From Acidimicrobiales bacterium (GTDB taxonomy: Bacteria; Actinomycetota; Acidimicrobiia; Acidimicrobiales; RAAP-2): a stretch of DNA of 11,581 nt. A model generated the notes under the pieces. The model had not been told where the DNA came from, made no database searches, and worked only from the letters and a program-made list of their open reading frames with translations. Both the position numbers and the translations under genes were made by a program. Positions 1-7,803 of the stretch are shown here, one piece after another. Every line of letters begins with the position of its first letter. Position 1 is the first letter of the stretch. The DNA is taken from contig JADGOF010000041.1 of the NCBI GenBank assembly GCA_017883105.1, positions 1 through 11,581 on the forward strand, in the 5' to 3' direction.

Positions 1-1
1 A

Positions 2-412
2 GCGGTCGGACTGCCGATGAGCGAGCTCTTCTGGTGGGCGGAGGACACCGAGTACCTCCAGTGGCGCATACCCGAGGCGGGCTACGAGCGCCGGGTGGTC
101 AACGAAGCCATCGTCGATCACGACGCAATCCGGCAGGGCGACGGTGTCCCGCTCTGGAAGTACTACTACGAGGCCCGCAACATGCTCTATGTGCATCTCC
201 ACGTGAAGCACCGGATCGGCCGCTACCCCAGGAGCGTGTCCAAGTTGGTGGCCCGTGCCGTGCTGCGGGAGAAGAAGGGCCGACTGCGAAGGCTGGGCGT
301 CATTGCCCGGGGCCTGTGGGACGGCGCCTGGGGGCATCTCGGAATCCGGTATCCGGTCGAGCCGATGCAAGAGCGCAAGTCGCCACGGGGCGGGGACGAC
401 CCGGAGTGCTGA
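2..412 (+). CDS. Glycosyltransferase family 2, C-terminal part (5' end outside window)
   Basis: The reading frame is open from base 2 to the TGA at 410-412 and has no proper start in the window, so this is the 3' portion of a longer gene. An internal ATG at 17 is unlikely to be the true start because the residues before it (AVGLP) already fit the family. The visible part has the late GT-A features of rhamnosyltransferase/galactofuranosyltransferase-like GT2 enzymes. These are an acidic WAEDTEY motif followed by an arginine (the family's D/E-D-x-E-Y...R block), a VDHD stretch, and a WKYYYEARN segment like the conserved Y-x-x-RN of this group. The tail is basic and probably lies on the inner membrane face. 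Such enzymes transfer a sugar from a nucleotide donor to a growing glycan. It converges on the sulfotransferase gene at 458. The exact sugar cannot be told. Confidence 0.8.
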   Translation, partial: AVGLPMSELFWWAEDTEYLQWRIPEAGYERRVVNEAIVDHDAIRQGDGVPLWKYYYEARNMLYVHLHVKHRIGRYPRSVSKLVARAVLREKKGRLRRLGVIARGLWDGAWGHLGIRYPVEPMQERKSPRGGDDPEC

Positions 413-423
413 CTTGCCCGGGT

Positions 424-451
424 CGGATCGGCCGGCAGGCCGGCCGATCCG
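424..451. terminator. Strong hairpin between convergent genes, probable bidirectional terminator
   Basis: A perfect 12-bp stem (424-435 with 440-451) closes a CAGG loop. It lies in the 45-bp gap between the glycosyltransferase stop (412) and the convergent sulfotransferase stop (458). It is almost entirely G/C and has no T-run on either side, as is common for hairpin terminators in high-GC bacteria. Its position between two converging 3' ends supports use in both directions. Function is inferred. Confidence 0.65.
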
Positions 452-457
452 GTACTG

Positions 458-1321
458 CTAGCCCTCGGCCAGATAGGAGAAGTTCGGCCACAGCCGGAGG
501 TCGATCTGCGGGTAGCGGTCGGTCAGGGCGACCACGTCGGGCTCGTAGAGTTCGACGAGGAGGCGCTCGAACCCGGCATCGACGGTCCGCTTGACCTTGG
601 TCTTGTTGACGGCAGCCTGCAGCCCGGCCGGCCTGAAGGAGTCATCCAGGCCGAGGAATCGGTAGGTGGTGGCGAGCTGCTCGGCGGGCTGGCGGGCGCA
701 CGCCTCGTACTGGAGCACGAGCATCTCCGACGGCGTGAACTCCTTTTCCCAGGGCGCCAGCTCCGCGGCATAGAACCCACGGGCAAGGCCGCGGTAACGC
801 ACGTTTCGTAATCGCCGCCGTGGCATCTGGCGGGAGATATCGGACTGGTAGCGCTCGACGGGATCGCGCAAGAGAATGAGGACCTTGGCTTCCGGGGCTA
901 CCCGACGGAGGAGCGGTGGCAGTCGATAGCTGAACAGGTAGGACGGGGTCCACTCGCCGGTGATGGCCCCCGCCGGCCGGGGAAACCAGTCGTGGTAGGC
1001 CCGCAGGTCTTCATCCGTGCAACCCTGGGTGCGCAAGCGCTCGAAGAATACCCGGTTGAAGTAGAGAAGTTCCTTCTTGGCCGGCCCATGGACGTCGGGG
1101 TGGGCCAGGATGAGGCTGAACCACCAGGATGTCCCGGCCTTGGGGACGCCGACACCGACGAAGTCGGGGGCCCCGACGGTCATCCCTTCCGGGCACGTCG
1201 GCGCCCGGGGGGCACTCCCGTCCGCCCACGGTGGGAACTTGCCCATGCGGTGCAGGACCCTGCTTTGGATGGGATCAGGGAGTGCCCGGAAGGCTGAGCG
1301 GGCGGTTGACTCGATCGTCAT
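458..1321 (-). CDS. PAPS-dependent sulfotransferase (287 aa)
   Basis: Predicted cytosolic sulfotransferase that moves the sulfuryl group from PAPS to an acceptor, here probably a sugar hydroxyl. The 5'-phosphosulfate-binding loop is VPKAGTSWW (about residues 59-67), with the PAPS-contacting lysine at 61. It is followed by KKELLYF (82-88), typical of carbohydrate sulfotransferases. The 3'-phosphate-binding motif is VLILLRDPVERYQS (147-160), with Arg152 and Ser160 as the expected contacts. Length fits a single-domain enzyme. The ATG at 1321 overlaps the TGA of a short upstream ORF by 4 bp (ATGA), and no good Shine-Dalgarno is seen, so translational coupling is likely. It is the last gene of the leftward operon beginning at 4743. 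PAPS could come from the cysDNC genes at 8646-11474. The acceptor is unknown. It differs clearly from the second sulfotransferase at 1569-2630. Confidence 0.85.
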   Translation of the reverse strand: MTIESTARSAFRALPDPIQSRVLHRMGKFPPWADGSAPRAPTCPEGMTVGAPDFVGVGVPKAGTSWWFSLILAHPDVHGPAKKELLYFNRVFFERLRTQGCTDEDLRAYHDWFPRPAGAITGEWTPSYLFSYRLPPLLRRVAPEAKVLILLRDPVERYQSDISRQMPRRRLRNVRYRGLARGFYAAELAPWEKEFTPSEMLVLQYEACARQPAEQLATTYRFLGLDDSFRPAGLQAAVNKTKVKRTVDAGFERLLVELYEPDVVALTDRYPQIDLRLWPNFSYLAEG

Positions 1322-1572
1322 CGGACGTCAGCTCGGAATGGTCGAGCCGCAACGCGGGTCATGTTCTTCCGTGGGTCGTGGCCCGTCCCCGGGCGGCTCA
1401 TGAGAGCCACTGTGGTGGTCGTACCGCTGGGATCCCTGAGGGCAGGCACCGGCACCATGCCCGGTGCAAGCGATTGGAACGGTGTCGCCGCCAGGTTCAT
1501 CAGCGAGCACCGTACTACCGGAGTTGGAGCTAACGCGCTGGTAGGGGGTGTGGCGCGGGAGGTGGGACTCAT
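1318..1572 (-). CDS. Small hypothetical ORF (84 codons) bridging two sulfotransferase genes
   Basis: I do not recognise this product. It is Ala/Pro/Thr/Ser/Arg-rich, with no clear membrane segment, signal peptide or motif. The case for it is its geometry. Its ATG (1572-1570) overlaps the upstream sulfotransferase TGA as ATGA, and its own TGA (1320-1318) overlaps the next sulfotransferase ATG as ATGA, so it exactly fills the gap inside an operon where every other junction also overlaps. The case against it is composition. My hand tally gives roughly 63, 67 and 69 percent G+C at codon positions 1, 2 and 3, much flatter than expected for a gene in such DNA. The stretch also holds three hairpins (1381-1467), and no Shine-Dalgarno precedes the ATG. 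It may be a small coupled gene, a translated spacer that carries ribosomes to the next gene, or plain intergenic DNA. Confidence 0.4.
   Translation of the reverse strand: MSPTSRATPPTSALAPTPVVRCSLMNLAATPFQSLAPGMVPVPALRDPSGTTTTVALMSRPGTGHDPRKNMTRVAARPFRADVR
1446..1467 (-). other. Hairpin inside the spacer between the two sulfotransferase genes
   Basis: GCACC-GGCA (1446-1454) pairs with TGCC-C-GGTGC (1458-1467). This gives a 9-bp stem with one bulged C and a CCA loop. Two smaller hairpins lie nearby: GCCCG/CGGGC (1381-1394, loop TCCC) and GGCTC/GAGCC (1395-1408, loop ATGA). They fall within the doubtful 84-codon ORF. They could be an RNA-processing or attenuation element that adjusts the last gene of the operon. 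No U-tract is present, so a classical terminator is not supported. Confidence 0.35.
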
Positions 1573-2630
1573 CGGCTGGAGAAGCGGTCACGCAGCTCCT
1601 CGAACTTCGCTGTCGCTGTGCGCAGTGGCCGGGTGAGCCTCCAGCTGGTCGAGGCCTGAATATTGGAGAGGGCCCGGTACGCGTCATCTCGCGTTCGCCT
1701 GACCTCGTCACGGGCGATCCGCAATTCCTCCTTCACCGCATCGAATTCGCGATTCGGGTTGCTGAGTCGTAGCTGGAGAACGGAGGTGGTCCACGGGGAC
1801 TCGGATCCGGGTAGATGCGCGTGCAGGGGGCGGTGTATGCCATGCAGCGAGGAGAGATGATCCACCAGTTCCCGTTGTTCGATGAGCAGCACGCTGTCGT
1901 CGACGACAGCGTGCTGCGCGGGTTGATGATCCAGCTCAGCGATGATCGCCGCCGTCGCCCCGGCAAGGTCCCATCCGCCCACCGATCCACCGAACTGCTC
2001 GAGAGAATCGAGCCAGGAGGCGATCTCTTGCATCGACTCTGATGGACCGCGGACCACGGACTCGAAACTGACAACGAAGGTATCTAGGCCATCGAGCCCT
2101 TCGACGGCCGAGCGGTTGTACCGTTCCCAGAGTGCCAGCCCCTCCGGCACGGTCAACCGATCTCGACGATGCAGCGAGTGGGCAACGGCGAGCGGCGAAC
2201 GCCACACGAACACGACGGCAATCGGAGCGGGCATGACCGTGCGCCAGAAGGGAAGAAGGAGGCACAGGCGCGGGTCCTTCCAGACCGTGGGACCGGGGTC
2301 GGGATACGCGGACTCCAACGCGTCCGCCGGGTCGGGAGCATTGCGCAGCTCCGCGCCGTGCACCCATTCGTCAGGAAGATCTGGAGGAGCGTTCCAGCCC
2401 CCTCGCAAACGGTCAAGTAGGTCCTCATTGTAGAGAGCCAAGGATTGACTCTCCCAGTGCTCAGGATTGCTCTCAGGCCAATCCATCCGATCGGAGGACC
2501 GTGCGACATTGAACCCCATGGCCCCCAATGCACCGGTCACGGCAGAGGTGCCACTTCGGTGCATTCCGACTACCAGAAGCCAGGGTCCGGCTGTTGTCGC
2601 GGTCACAGGCACTTCAGCGGAGCCAACCAC
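1569..2630 (-). CDS. Sulfotransferase-family protein with C-terminal coiled-coil tail (353 aa)
   Basis: Predicted PAPS-dependent sulfotransferase of the type found in glycan clusters. The N-terminal P-loop-like motif is GMHRSGTSA (22-30), equivalent to the 5'-phosphosulfate loop. WKDPRLCLLLPFW (117-129) and VFVWRSPLAVAHSL (140-153, Arg144 as the 3'-phosphate contact) complete the fold. Residues about 290-330 are a charged helix likely to form a coiled coil. It leads into an STSWRLTRPLR block (328-338), a tail motif often seen on glycosyltransferases of surface-polysaccharide loci. The start is GTG at 2630, chosen because AAGAAGG lies a few bases upstream inside the preceding gene. That gives a 17-bp overlap with the WbsX-methyltransferase gene. 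The acceptor cannot be predicted. Its motifs differ from those of the other sulfotransferase, so the two are not recent duplicates. Confidence 0.8.
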   Translation of the reverse strand: MVGSAEVPVTATTAGPWLLVVGMHRSGTSAVTGALGAMGFNVARSSDRMDWPESNPEHWESQSLALYNEDLLDRLRGGWNAPPDLPDEWVHGAELRNAPDPADALESAYPDPGPTVWKDPRLCLLLPFWRTVMPAPIAVVFVWRSPLAVAHSLHRRDRLTVPEGLALWERYNRSAVEGLDGLDTFVVSFESVVRGPSESMQEIASWLDSLEQFGGSVGGWDLAGATAAIIAELDHQPAQHAVVDDSVLLIEQRELVDHLSSLHGIHRPLHAHLPGSESPWTTSVLQLRLSNPNREFDAVKEELRIARDEVRRTRDDAYRALSNIQASTSWRLTRPLRTATAKFEELRDRFSSR

Positions 2631-4743
2631 GAGCCTTCTTCGATGCTGCTGTCAAACGTGGTGATTTGTTCAGCAACCGAGTAAGGGCCCTCTTGCTTCG
2701 CCACGCCAAGCCTGAGCGAAGGTGCTTGGCCGCCCGGCGGTTGGTTTCGCTCGCCACCAGTCCGACGGACGACAAGTAGTTCCGTAGGGCCGGACTCTCA
2801 TCTGCCTGGGAGCCGGGGACGCCATCCGCTTCGAGGTCACCCACCGCCTGCAGGAAGGAGGTCGGGGGCGCCGAGACCGGAAAGGGCTTCAGTGCCCAGA
2901 TGAACTGCTGCACGGCAGCGTTCGGATTGTAGGTCTCGGACAGCACGTGCAGAGCGCCGACGAGCTCAGCGGGCAGAGCATCATTGAGGTCCGGATCGTA
3001 TTGATCGGTGCGAAGCGTGCTGAAGTCGTTGCGGGCAACAACCTGCCATCCAGACCGCTCGAACAGCCGAGTCAGCGTTGTCTCCGAAAAGAAGCGGAGA
3101 TGGGTGCTGTCGAGGAGGCCGCGCTCGGTGGGAGTCCAGCGCCCGCACATCATGCCCAAGCCCAGGTCGAAGTGCGTGGCGTTCGGTACCGATACCACCA
3201 ACGTGGGTTCGTCGTGCTTCAACGACCATGACGACAGCGCTGCTAGGAGCTGTTGAGGCTGCACGAGGTGCTCGACAACGTCGAGCATCATGAGAGCACC
3301 GATGTCGCCGAGCTCGTCGAGCACGGAGAGGACGGCCCCGTTGTCGGTCAGATCGCACTGGGTGGCGCTGATGCCCGCCTCGTGCATCAGATCAACCGCT
3401 ACCGGGTGGATCTCGAGACCGTGGTAGGCGAGGTCGGCGTCACGAAGTGCGTAACTGATCACTGCGGTACCCGCACCCAAATCGACCACCTTGCGCTGGT
3501 TCCCGAGCGCAAGGTCTCGGACCAGCCCGGCGGCGTGGGCCACCGCACTCTCGTGTTCGAAGGGGTAGATGTAGTCGTACTTCGTCCGCTGCGCACCGTC
3601 GGAAGTGTCTTCGGATGAGCCCTGTAGAAGCTCACCGGGACGTCCCCGACGGTGATCGGAAGGATCCAGCAACACGGCGCGGGTGGCCTCCAAAAAGGCT
3701 CTCCCGTACCGCTGATCCGGCTCGAGGTGGTTCCCTTCGGCCCACTCGTTCCACGCCAGGAGGAACAGGTAGTTCTCTTCTTCGGGCACGCCGGAGAGAG
3801 CATCGACTGTGCTCCGCAGCCATCGTTCGTACGCTTCGGGCGTGGCTCCGGCGAAGATCGTGGCGCCGTGCTGGCGGCGTGCAGTGTTGTCCCAACCGAC
3901 CATCACCGAGGGGAAGCGCTTCCACGGCGGCGGTGTCCGGTCCAATTCGGCCTCGAACGCCGTCCTGTAGTCGACGACTCGATGGTCGCGGAATGCCTCC
4001 ATCGGCGCATAGATGCGCGGACTGGTAGGTGGCATGAACCCTACGGTGGCATCGAGGCCGAAGGCTTCCGGCCCACCTGTGGGTTGTCCCCGGCTCTCGA
4101 CCCAGCACAGATAGAGGTCGGGAAAACCGAGCCTCTGCGCTTCGGCACGCCAGATCTCTGCCGTCCGCTTCGGGTCCGGAAGCTGCCCTGGGCGATAGAT
4201 CAGCATCAGCGGCCGACCGTCTATCTTGATGTACCGGTCGTCGGAGAAGGCTTTGGCCAACCATCGGATGTGGGCCAGGTCGTCCTCGTCACTGAACTCC
4301 TGGGGCATCAGGACCTGCCCGGTCTGGGCATCCCAGTTGCGTGTCCACTCCTCGTTGGCCCAGCAGAGGGCGAAAGGGAAGTCGGGGGATCCGGACGCCA
4401 GCACCTCGTCGAACGGACGCTCGAGCAGCGGCTTCCCGTGGAACCAGTAGTGGTAGTACACGAAGCCTGAGATCCCATGGGCCGCGGCCAGCTCGGCCTG
4501 GGCCTCACGGACCTCAGGAACGCGCAGGTCGTAGTACCCGAGCTCGCCGGGGACATGGGGTTGGTAGTGACCCGGAAAGAGGGGTCGGGCCCTGGTGACA
4601 TTGGTCCACTCGGTGAACCCTTTTCCCCACCACTCGTCGTTCTCCGGAATCGGATGGAACTGAGGGAGATAGAACGCCAGGGCCTTGGGCCCCGGTTGTC
4701 CCGCGCCAGACGAGCCCCCCGTGGATGCCATGACCGTAAGCAT
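2614..4743 (-). CDS. WbsX/GH99-like glycan protein fused to a SAM-dependent methyltransferase (709 aa)
   Basis: This is a two-domain protein. Residues about 20-365 form a WbsX (glycosyltransferase WbsX / GH99-like) domain. Its marks are FYLPQFHPIPEND (24-36), WGKGFTEWTN (39-48), YYHYWF (96-101), CWANEEWTR (127-135), GWDNT (283-287) and WNEWAEGNHLEPD (331-343). WbsX domains are frequent in O-antigen and exopolysaccharide loci, and their exact reaction is poorly defined. Residues about 388-620 form a class-I methyltransferase. It has SAM motif I VVDLGAGTA (419-427), LDVVEHL (487-493) and an STHLRFFSETTL segment typical of sugar or lipid methyltransferases. The last 80 residues are basic and helical, without a recognised domain. 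The start could be ATG 4743 or ATG 4731; neither has a strong Shine-Dalgarno. It heads the leftward operon and overlaps the next gene by 17 bp. The likely role is modification of an extracellular glycan. Confidence 0.85.
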   Translation of the reverse strand: MLTVMASTGGSSGAGQPGPKALAFYLPQFHPIPENDEWWGKGFTEWTNVTRARPLFPGHYQPHVPGELGYYDLRVPEVREAQAELAAAHGISGFVYYHYWFHGKPLLERPFDEVLASGSPDFPFALCWANEEWTRNWDAQTGQVLMPQEFSDEDDLAHIRWLAKAFSDDRYIKIDGRPLMLIYRPGQLPDPKRTAEIWRAEAQRLGFPDLYLCWVESRGQPTGGPEAFGLDATVGFMPPTSPRIYAPMEAFRDHRVVDYRTAFEAELDRTPPPWKRFPSVMVGWDNTARRQHGATIFAGATPEAYERWLRSTVDALSGVPEEENYLFLLAWNEWAEGNHLEPDQRYGRAFLEATRAVLLDPSDHRRGRPGELLQGSSEDTSDGAQRTKYDYIYPFEHESAVAHAAGLVRDLALGNQRKVVDLGAGTAVISYALRDADLAYHGLEIHPVAVDLMHEAGISATQCDLTDNGAVLSVLDELGDIGALMMLDVVEHLVQPQQLLAALSSWSLKHDEPTLVVSVPNATHFDLGLGMMCGRWTPTERGLLDSTHLRFFSETTLTRLFERSGWQVVARNDFSTLRTDQYDPDLNDALPAELVGALHVLSETYNPNAAVQQFIWALKPFPVSAPPTSFLQAVGDLEADGVPGSQADESPALRNYLSSVGLVASETNRRAAKHLRSGLAWRSKRALTRLLNKSPRLTAASKKARGWLR

Positions 4744-4750
4744 ACGACCG

Positions 4751-4764
4751 AATCGGCCCCGATT
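4751..4764. promoter_or_regulatory. Palindrome in the divergent intergenic region, candidate operator
   Basis: AATCGG-CC-CCGATT is a perfect 6+2+6 inverted repeat, 7 bp upstream of the WbsX-methyltransferase ATG (4743). A third AATCGG copy lies at 4782-4787. The gap 4744-4900 separates two divergent transcription units, so a shared regulator site is plausible. No convincing -35/-10 pair is seen on the minus strand. On the plus strand GATACT (4787-4792) is only a weak -10 candidate. The palindrome could be chance in G/C-rich DNA. Confidence 0.25.
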
Positions 4765-4900
4765 TCATCAGGGAATGGTGGAATCGGATACTGCGCCCTT
4801 GGTGGGGTTGCCGTCCCCGGGGGTTGCCGTCGTGGGCGGATTAGGTGCCATGCTGGAACGATGCGACGCCAGGTCCTGCGGGTCGCCGACTCCCTAAGGC

Positions 4901-5626
4901 TTGCGCCGCGGACTCGCCCAAGGCCGCGACCGTCTGGTCGATGTCCTGACGGGAAGTGGGTCCAACTCGGTCCATCGCCGCAACCACCTCGACGAGAAGC
5001 ATCTCAAGCTCCTGTTGAGCTTCGTCCTGCACCCGGATTCGAACTGTCTCGACGTGGGGGCCTACAAGGGGCTGTTCCTGAAGGACTTTCGACGGCTCGC
5101 TCCCCAGGGTCACCACATTGCCTACGAGCCACTGCCCCAGCTGTGTGCCCTGTTGAGGCAGGAGTTTCCCGAGATGGACGTGCGGCAGCGGGCCCTGTCC
5201 AGTGAGGAAGGCGAGAGCAGCTTCGTCCATGTGCTGGATGCCCCCGCCTACAGCGGGCTCAAGGAGCGCCCCTATCCCGAAGAGACGAGCATCGAGACGA
5301 TCTCGGTCATCACCGAGCGCCTCGACGACCATGTGCCCGACGGATGGCTGCCGGCCTTCGTGAAGATCGACGTCGAGGGAGCCGAAGCTCTGGTCATCGA
5401 GGGTGCCCTGAAGACACTCCGACGGGCCAAGCCCGTCGTGGCGTTCGAACACGGATGGGGTGCGGGCAAGTTGTTCGGCTCCTCCGACGAGCACATCCAC
5501 AGACTCCTCTGCGAGGACATCGGCCTCCGTCTGTTCACCATGGACGGCAAGGGACCGCTTGGACTGGCGCAATTCAAGGACGAGCTGGCAACCGGGGCAC
5601 GGTGGAATTGGGTGGCCCACCCGTAG
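4901..5626 (+). CDS. FkbM-family SAM-dependent methyltransferase (241 aa from TTG 4901)
   Basis: Predicted O-methyltransferase of the FkbM type, which methylates sugars and other small substrates. The SAM-binding motif I is CLDVGAYKG (49-57), the end of the next strand is YEPLP (75-79), and the FkbM signature is KIDVEGAE (145-152). The body is intact to the TAG at 5624. The start is unclear. In frame, a TAA at 4895 forces initiation at TTG 4901, with AAGG only one base upstream, which is too close for a good ribosome site. A better N-terminus begins at ATG 4861 in the adjacent frame (MRRQVLRVADSL) and joins this frame if one base near 4895-4899 is removed. So the gene may carry a frameshift, real or from sequencing. 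It stands alone, divergent from the WbsX operon and convergent with the aminotransferase. The likely role is methylating a glycan residue. Confidence 0.8.
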   Translation: MRRGLAQGRDRLVDVLTGSGSNSVHRRNHLDEKHLKLLLSFVLHPDSNCLDVGAYKGLFLKDFRRLAPQGHHIAYEPLPQLCALLRQEFPEMDVRQRALSSEEGESSFVHVLDAPAYSGLKERPYPEETSIETISVITERLDDHVPDGWLPAFVKIDVEGAEALVIEGALKTLRRAKPVVAFEHGWGAGKLFGSSDEHIHRLLCEDIGLRLFTMDGKGPLGLAQFKDELATGARWNWVAHP

Positions 5627-5694
5627 CAAATGGTGTGGGACGGTCCCCAGTGGACCTTGCGACGGACCGCTTGCCGGCGTTGCGCAAGCGCCAG

Positions 5695-5714
5695 TCCCGG
5701 CGCCGGTGCCGGGA
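5695..5714. terminator. Hairpin between convergent FkbM and aminotransferase genes
   Basis: TCCCGGC (5695-5701) pairs with GCCGGGA (5708-5714) around a GCCGGT loop. It lies five bases past the aminotransferase stop and about 70 bases past the FkbM stop. There is no T-run. A smaller stem, GGTCC/GGACC (5642-5656), sits closer to the FkbM stop. These are the only termination candidates in this 93-bp convergent gap. Confidence 0.45.
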
Positions 5715-5719
5715 GCGGG

Positions 5720-6840
<1,121 letters not shown>

Positions 6841-6844
<4 letters not shown>

Positions 6845-7803
6845 GTCCGTGCCTCCTGATCAGGGGTGAGCGCACCGGAGGCGCCGGCCAGGGAAAGGAG
6901 CAGGGCCGCGCCGGCGATGTCAACAGCCACGGCGGCGGTCATCGATCCCATATGCACGGCCACCAGCGCACCACCGACAAGGATCGACTGCACGACGATG
7001 TAGGAGAGGCTGGCCGACGCGCGGGGCCATCCACGGGCCACCAGGCGATCGTACGGGTGTCCACGGTCACCGGTCATGAGCGAGAGTCGGCCGTGTACCC
7101 TGCGGACCACGGCGCATGCCACCTCCCCCGCAGGCACCGCCACCAACGCCAATGCTGCCGTTCCCCTGGGCACTGTGACGCCTCGGCCCCAGGACGCCGC
7201 CAGCAGCACGGTCAGTGCGGCCCCCAGCAGGTAGGAGCCACCGTCGCCCAGGTACACCCGGGCTGGAGGGCGGTTGTAGGCGAGGAAGCCCAGGAGCGCT
7301 CCGGCCAGGGCGACAGCCAGCTGCCGGCCCGATCCGTGGAGGATGATGGCGAACCCGACCGCGGCCACCCCGGCCACCCCGGCAGCCAGCATATCCAGCC
7401 CATCGATGAGGTTCACGCCGTTGATCAGCAGCACGGTGACCGCGACGATCAGTACGGCGCCAAGCGGCCAGAGCAGATGCACGGGGCACGTCACAGCGAT
7501 CGATGCTCCGACAATCACCTGCCCGAGCAACCGCCAATGCGGAGGGAGGTCGAAACGGTCGTCGGCGACGCCGAGGCACAGGGCGGCAGTCAGGGGGACG
7601 AGGACCACTGGCCGCCCGACCGTCACTCCGATGGCTGTACCCGCGAATACGGCGACTCCACCCAGATAGGGCACGGGGACGGCCTGGGGCTTCAGTGCTC
7701 CGGGATGATCCACTATCCCCGACCGTCTCGCCGTGATGATGACCAGCGGCGTCACTCCTAGCGTCGCGACCAGGGCAAGGGCGGCGATCAGCGGTCCGCT
7801 CAC
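6841..7803 (-). CDS. WecA/MraY-family polyprenyl-phosphate sugar-phosphate transferase (320 aa)
   Basis: Polytopic membrane enzyme predicted to transfer a sugar-1-phosphate from a UDP-sugar to undecaprenyl/decaprenyl phosphate, the first step of building a lipid-linked glycan. Many hydrophobic segments are visible. Conserved cytoplasmic motifs are DHPGALKPQAVPVPYLGG (32-49), ADDRFDLPP (80-88, the Mg-binding Asp pair), NLIDGLD (131-137) and VYLGDGGS (183-190). The C-terminal loop reads DRGHPYDRL (245-253), in the place of the HIHH/HLHH motif of WecA and TagO, with only one histidine kept. The GTG at 7803 is chosen because it forms a 4-bp GTGA overlap with the acetyltransferase stop and begins directly at the first membrane helix. 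The open frame further upstream (to 8136) is Arg/Gly/Pro-rich and antisense-like, and is excluded. The sugar could be the amino sugar made by its neighbours. Confidence 0.88.

Noticed and set aside
34..594. 186-codon plus-strand open frame
   Set aside because: It is an off-frame of the GT2 gene running through the terminator hairpin, Arg/Gly-rich throughout.
3652..4470. 272-codon plus-strand open frame
   Set aside because: It is antisense to the WbsX domain and has no family motif.
4477..5205. Plus-strand open frame across the divergent gap
   Set aside because: It crosses antisense WbsX, the intergenic region and an off-frame of FkbM. Only its 4861-4899 part may be genuine, as the displaced FkbM N-terminus.
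4841..5629. 262-codon minus-strand open frame
   Set aside because: It is the exact antisense of the FkbM methyltransferase, which has clear SAM motifs on the plus strand.
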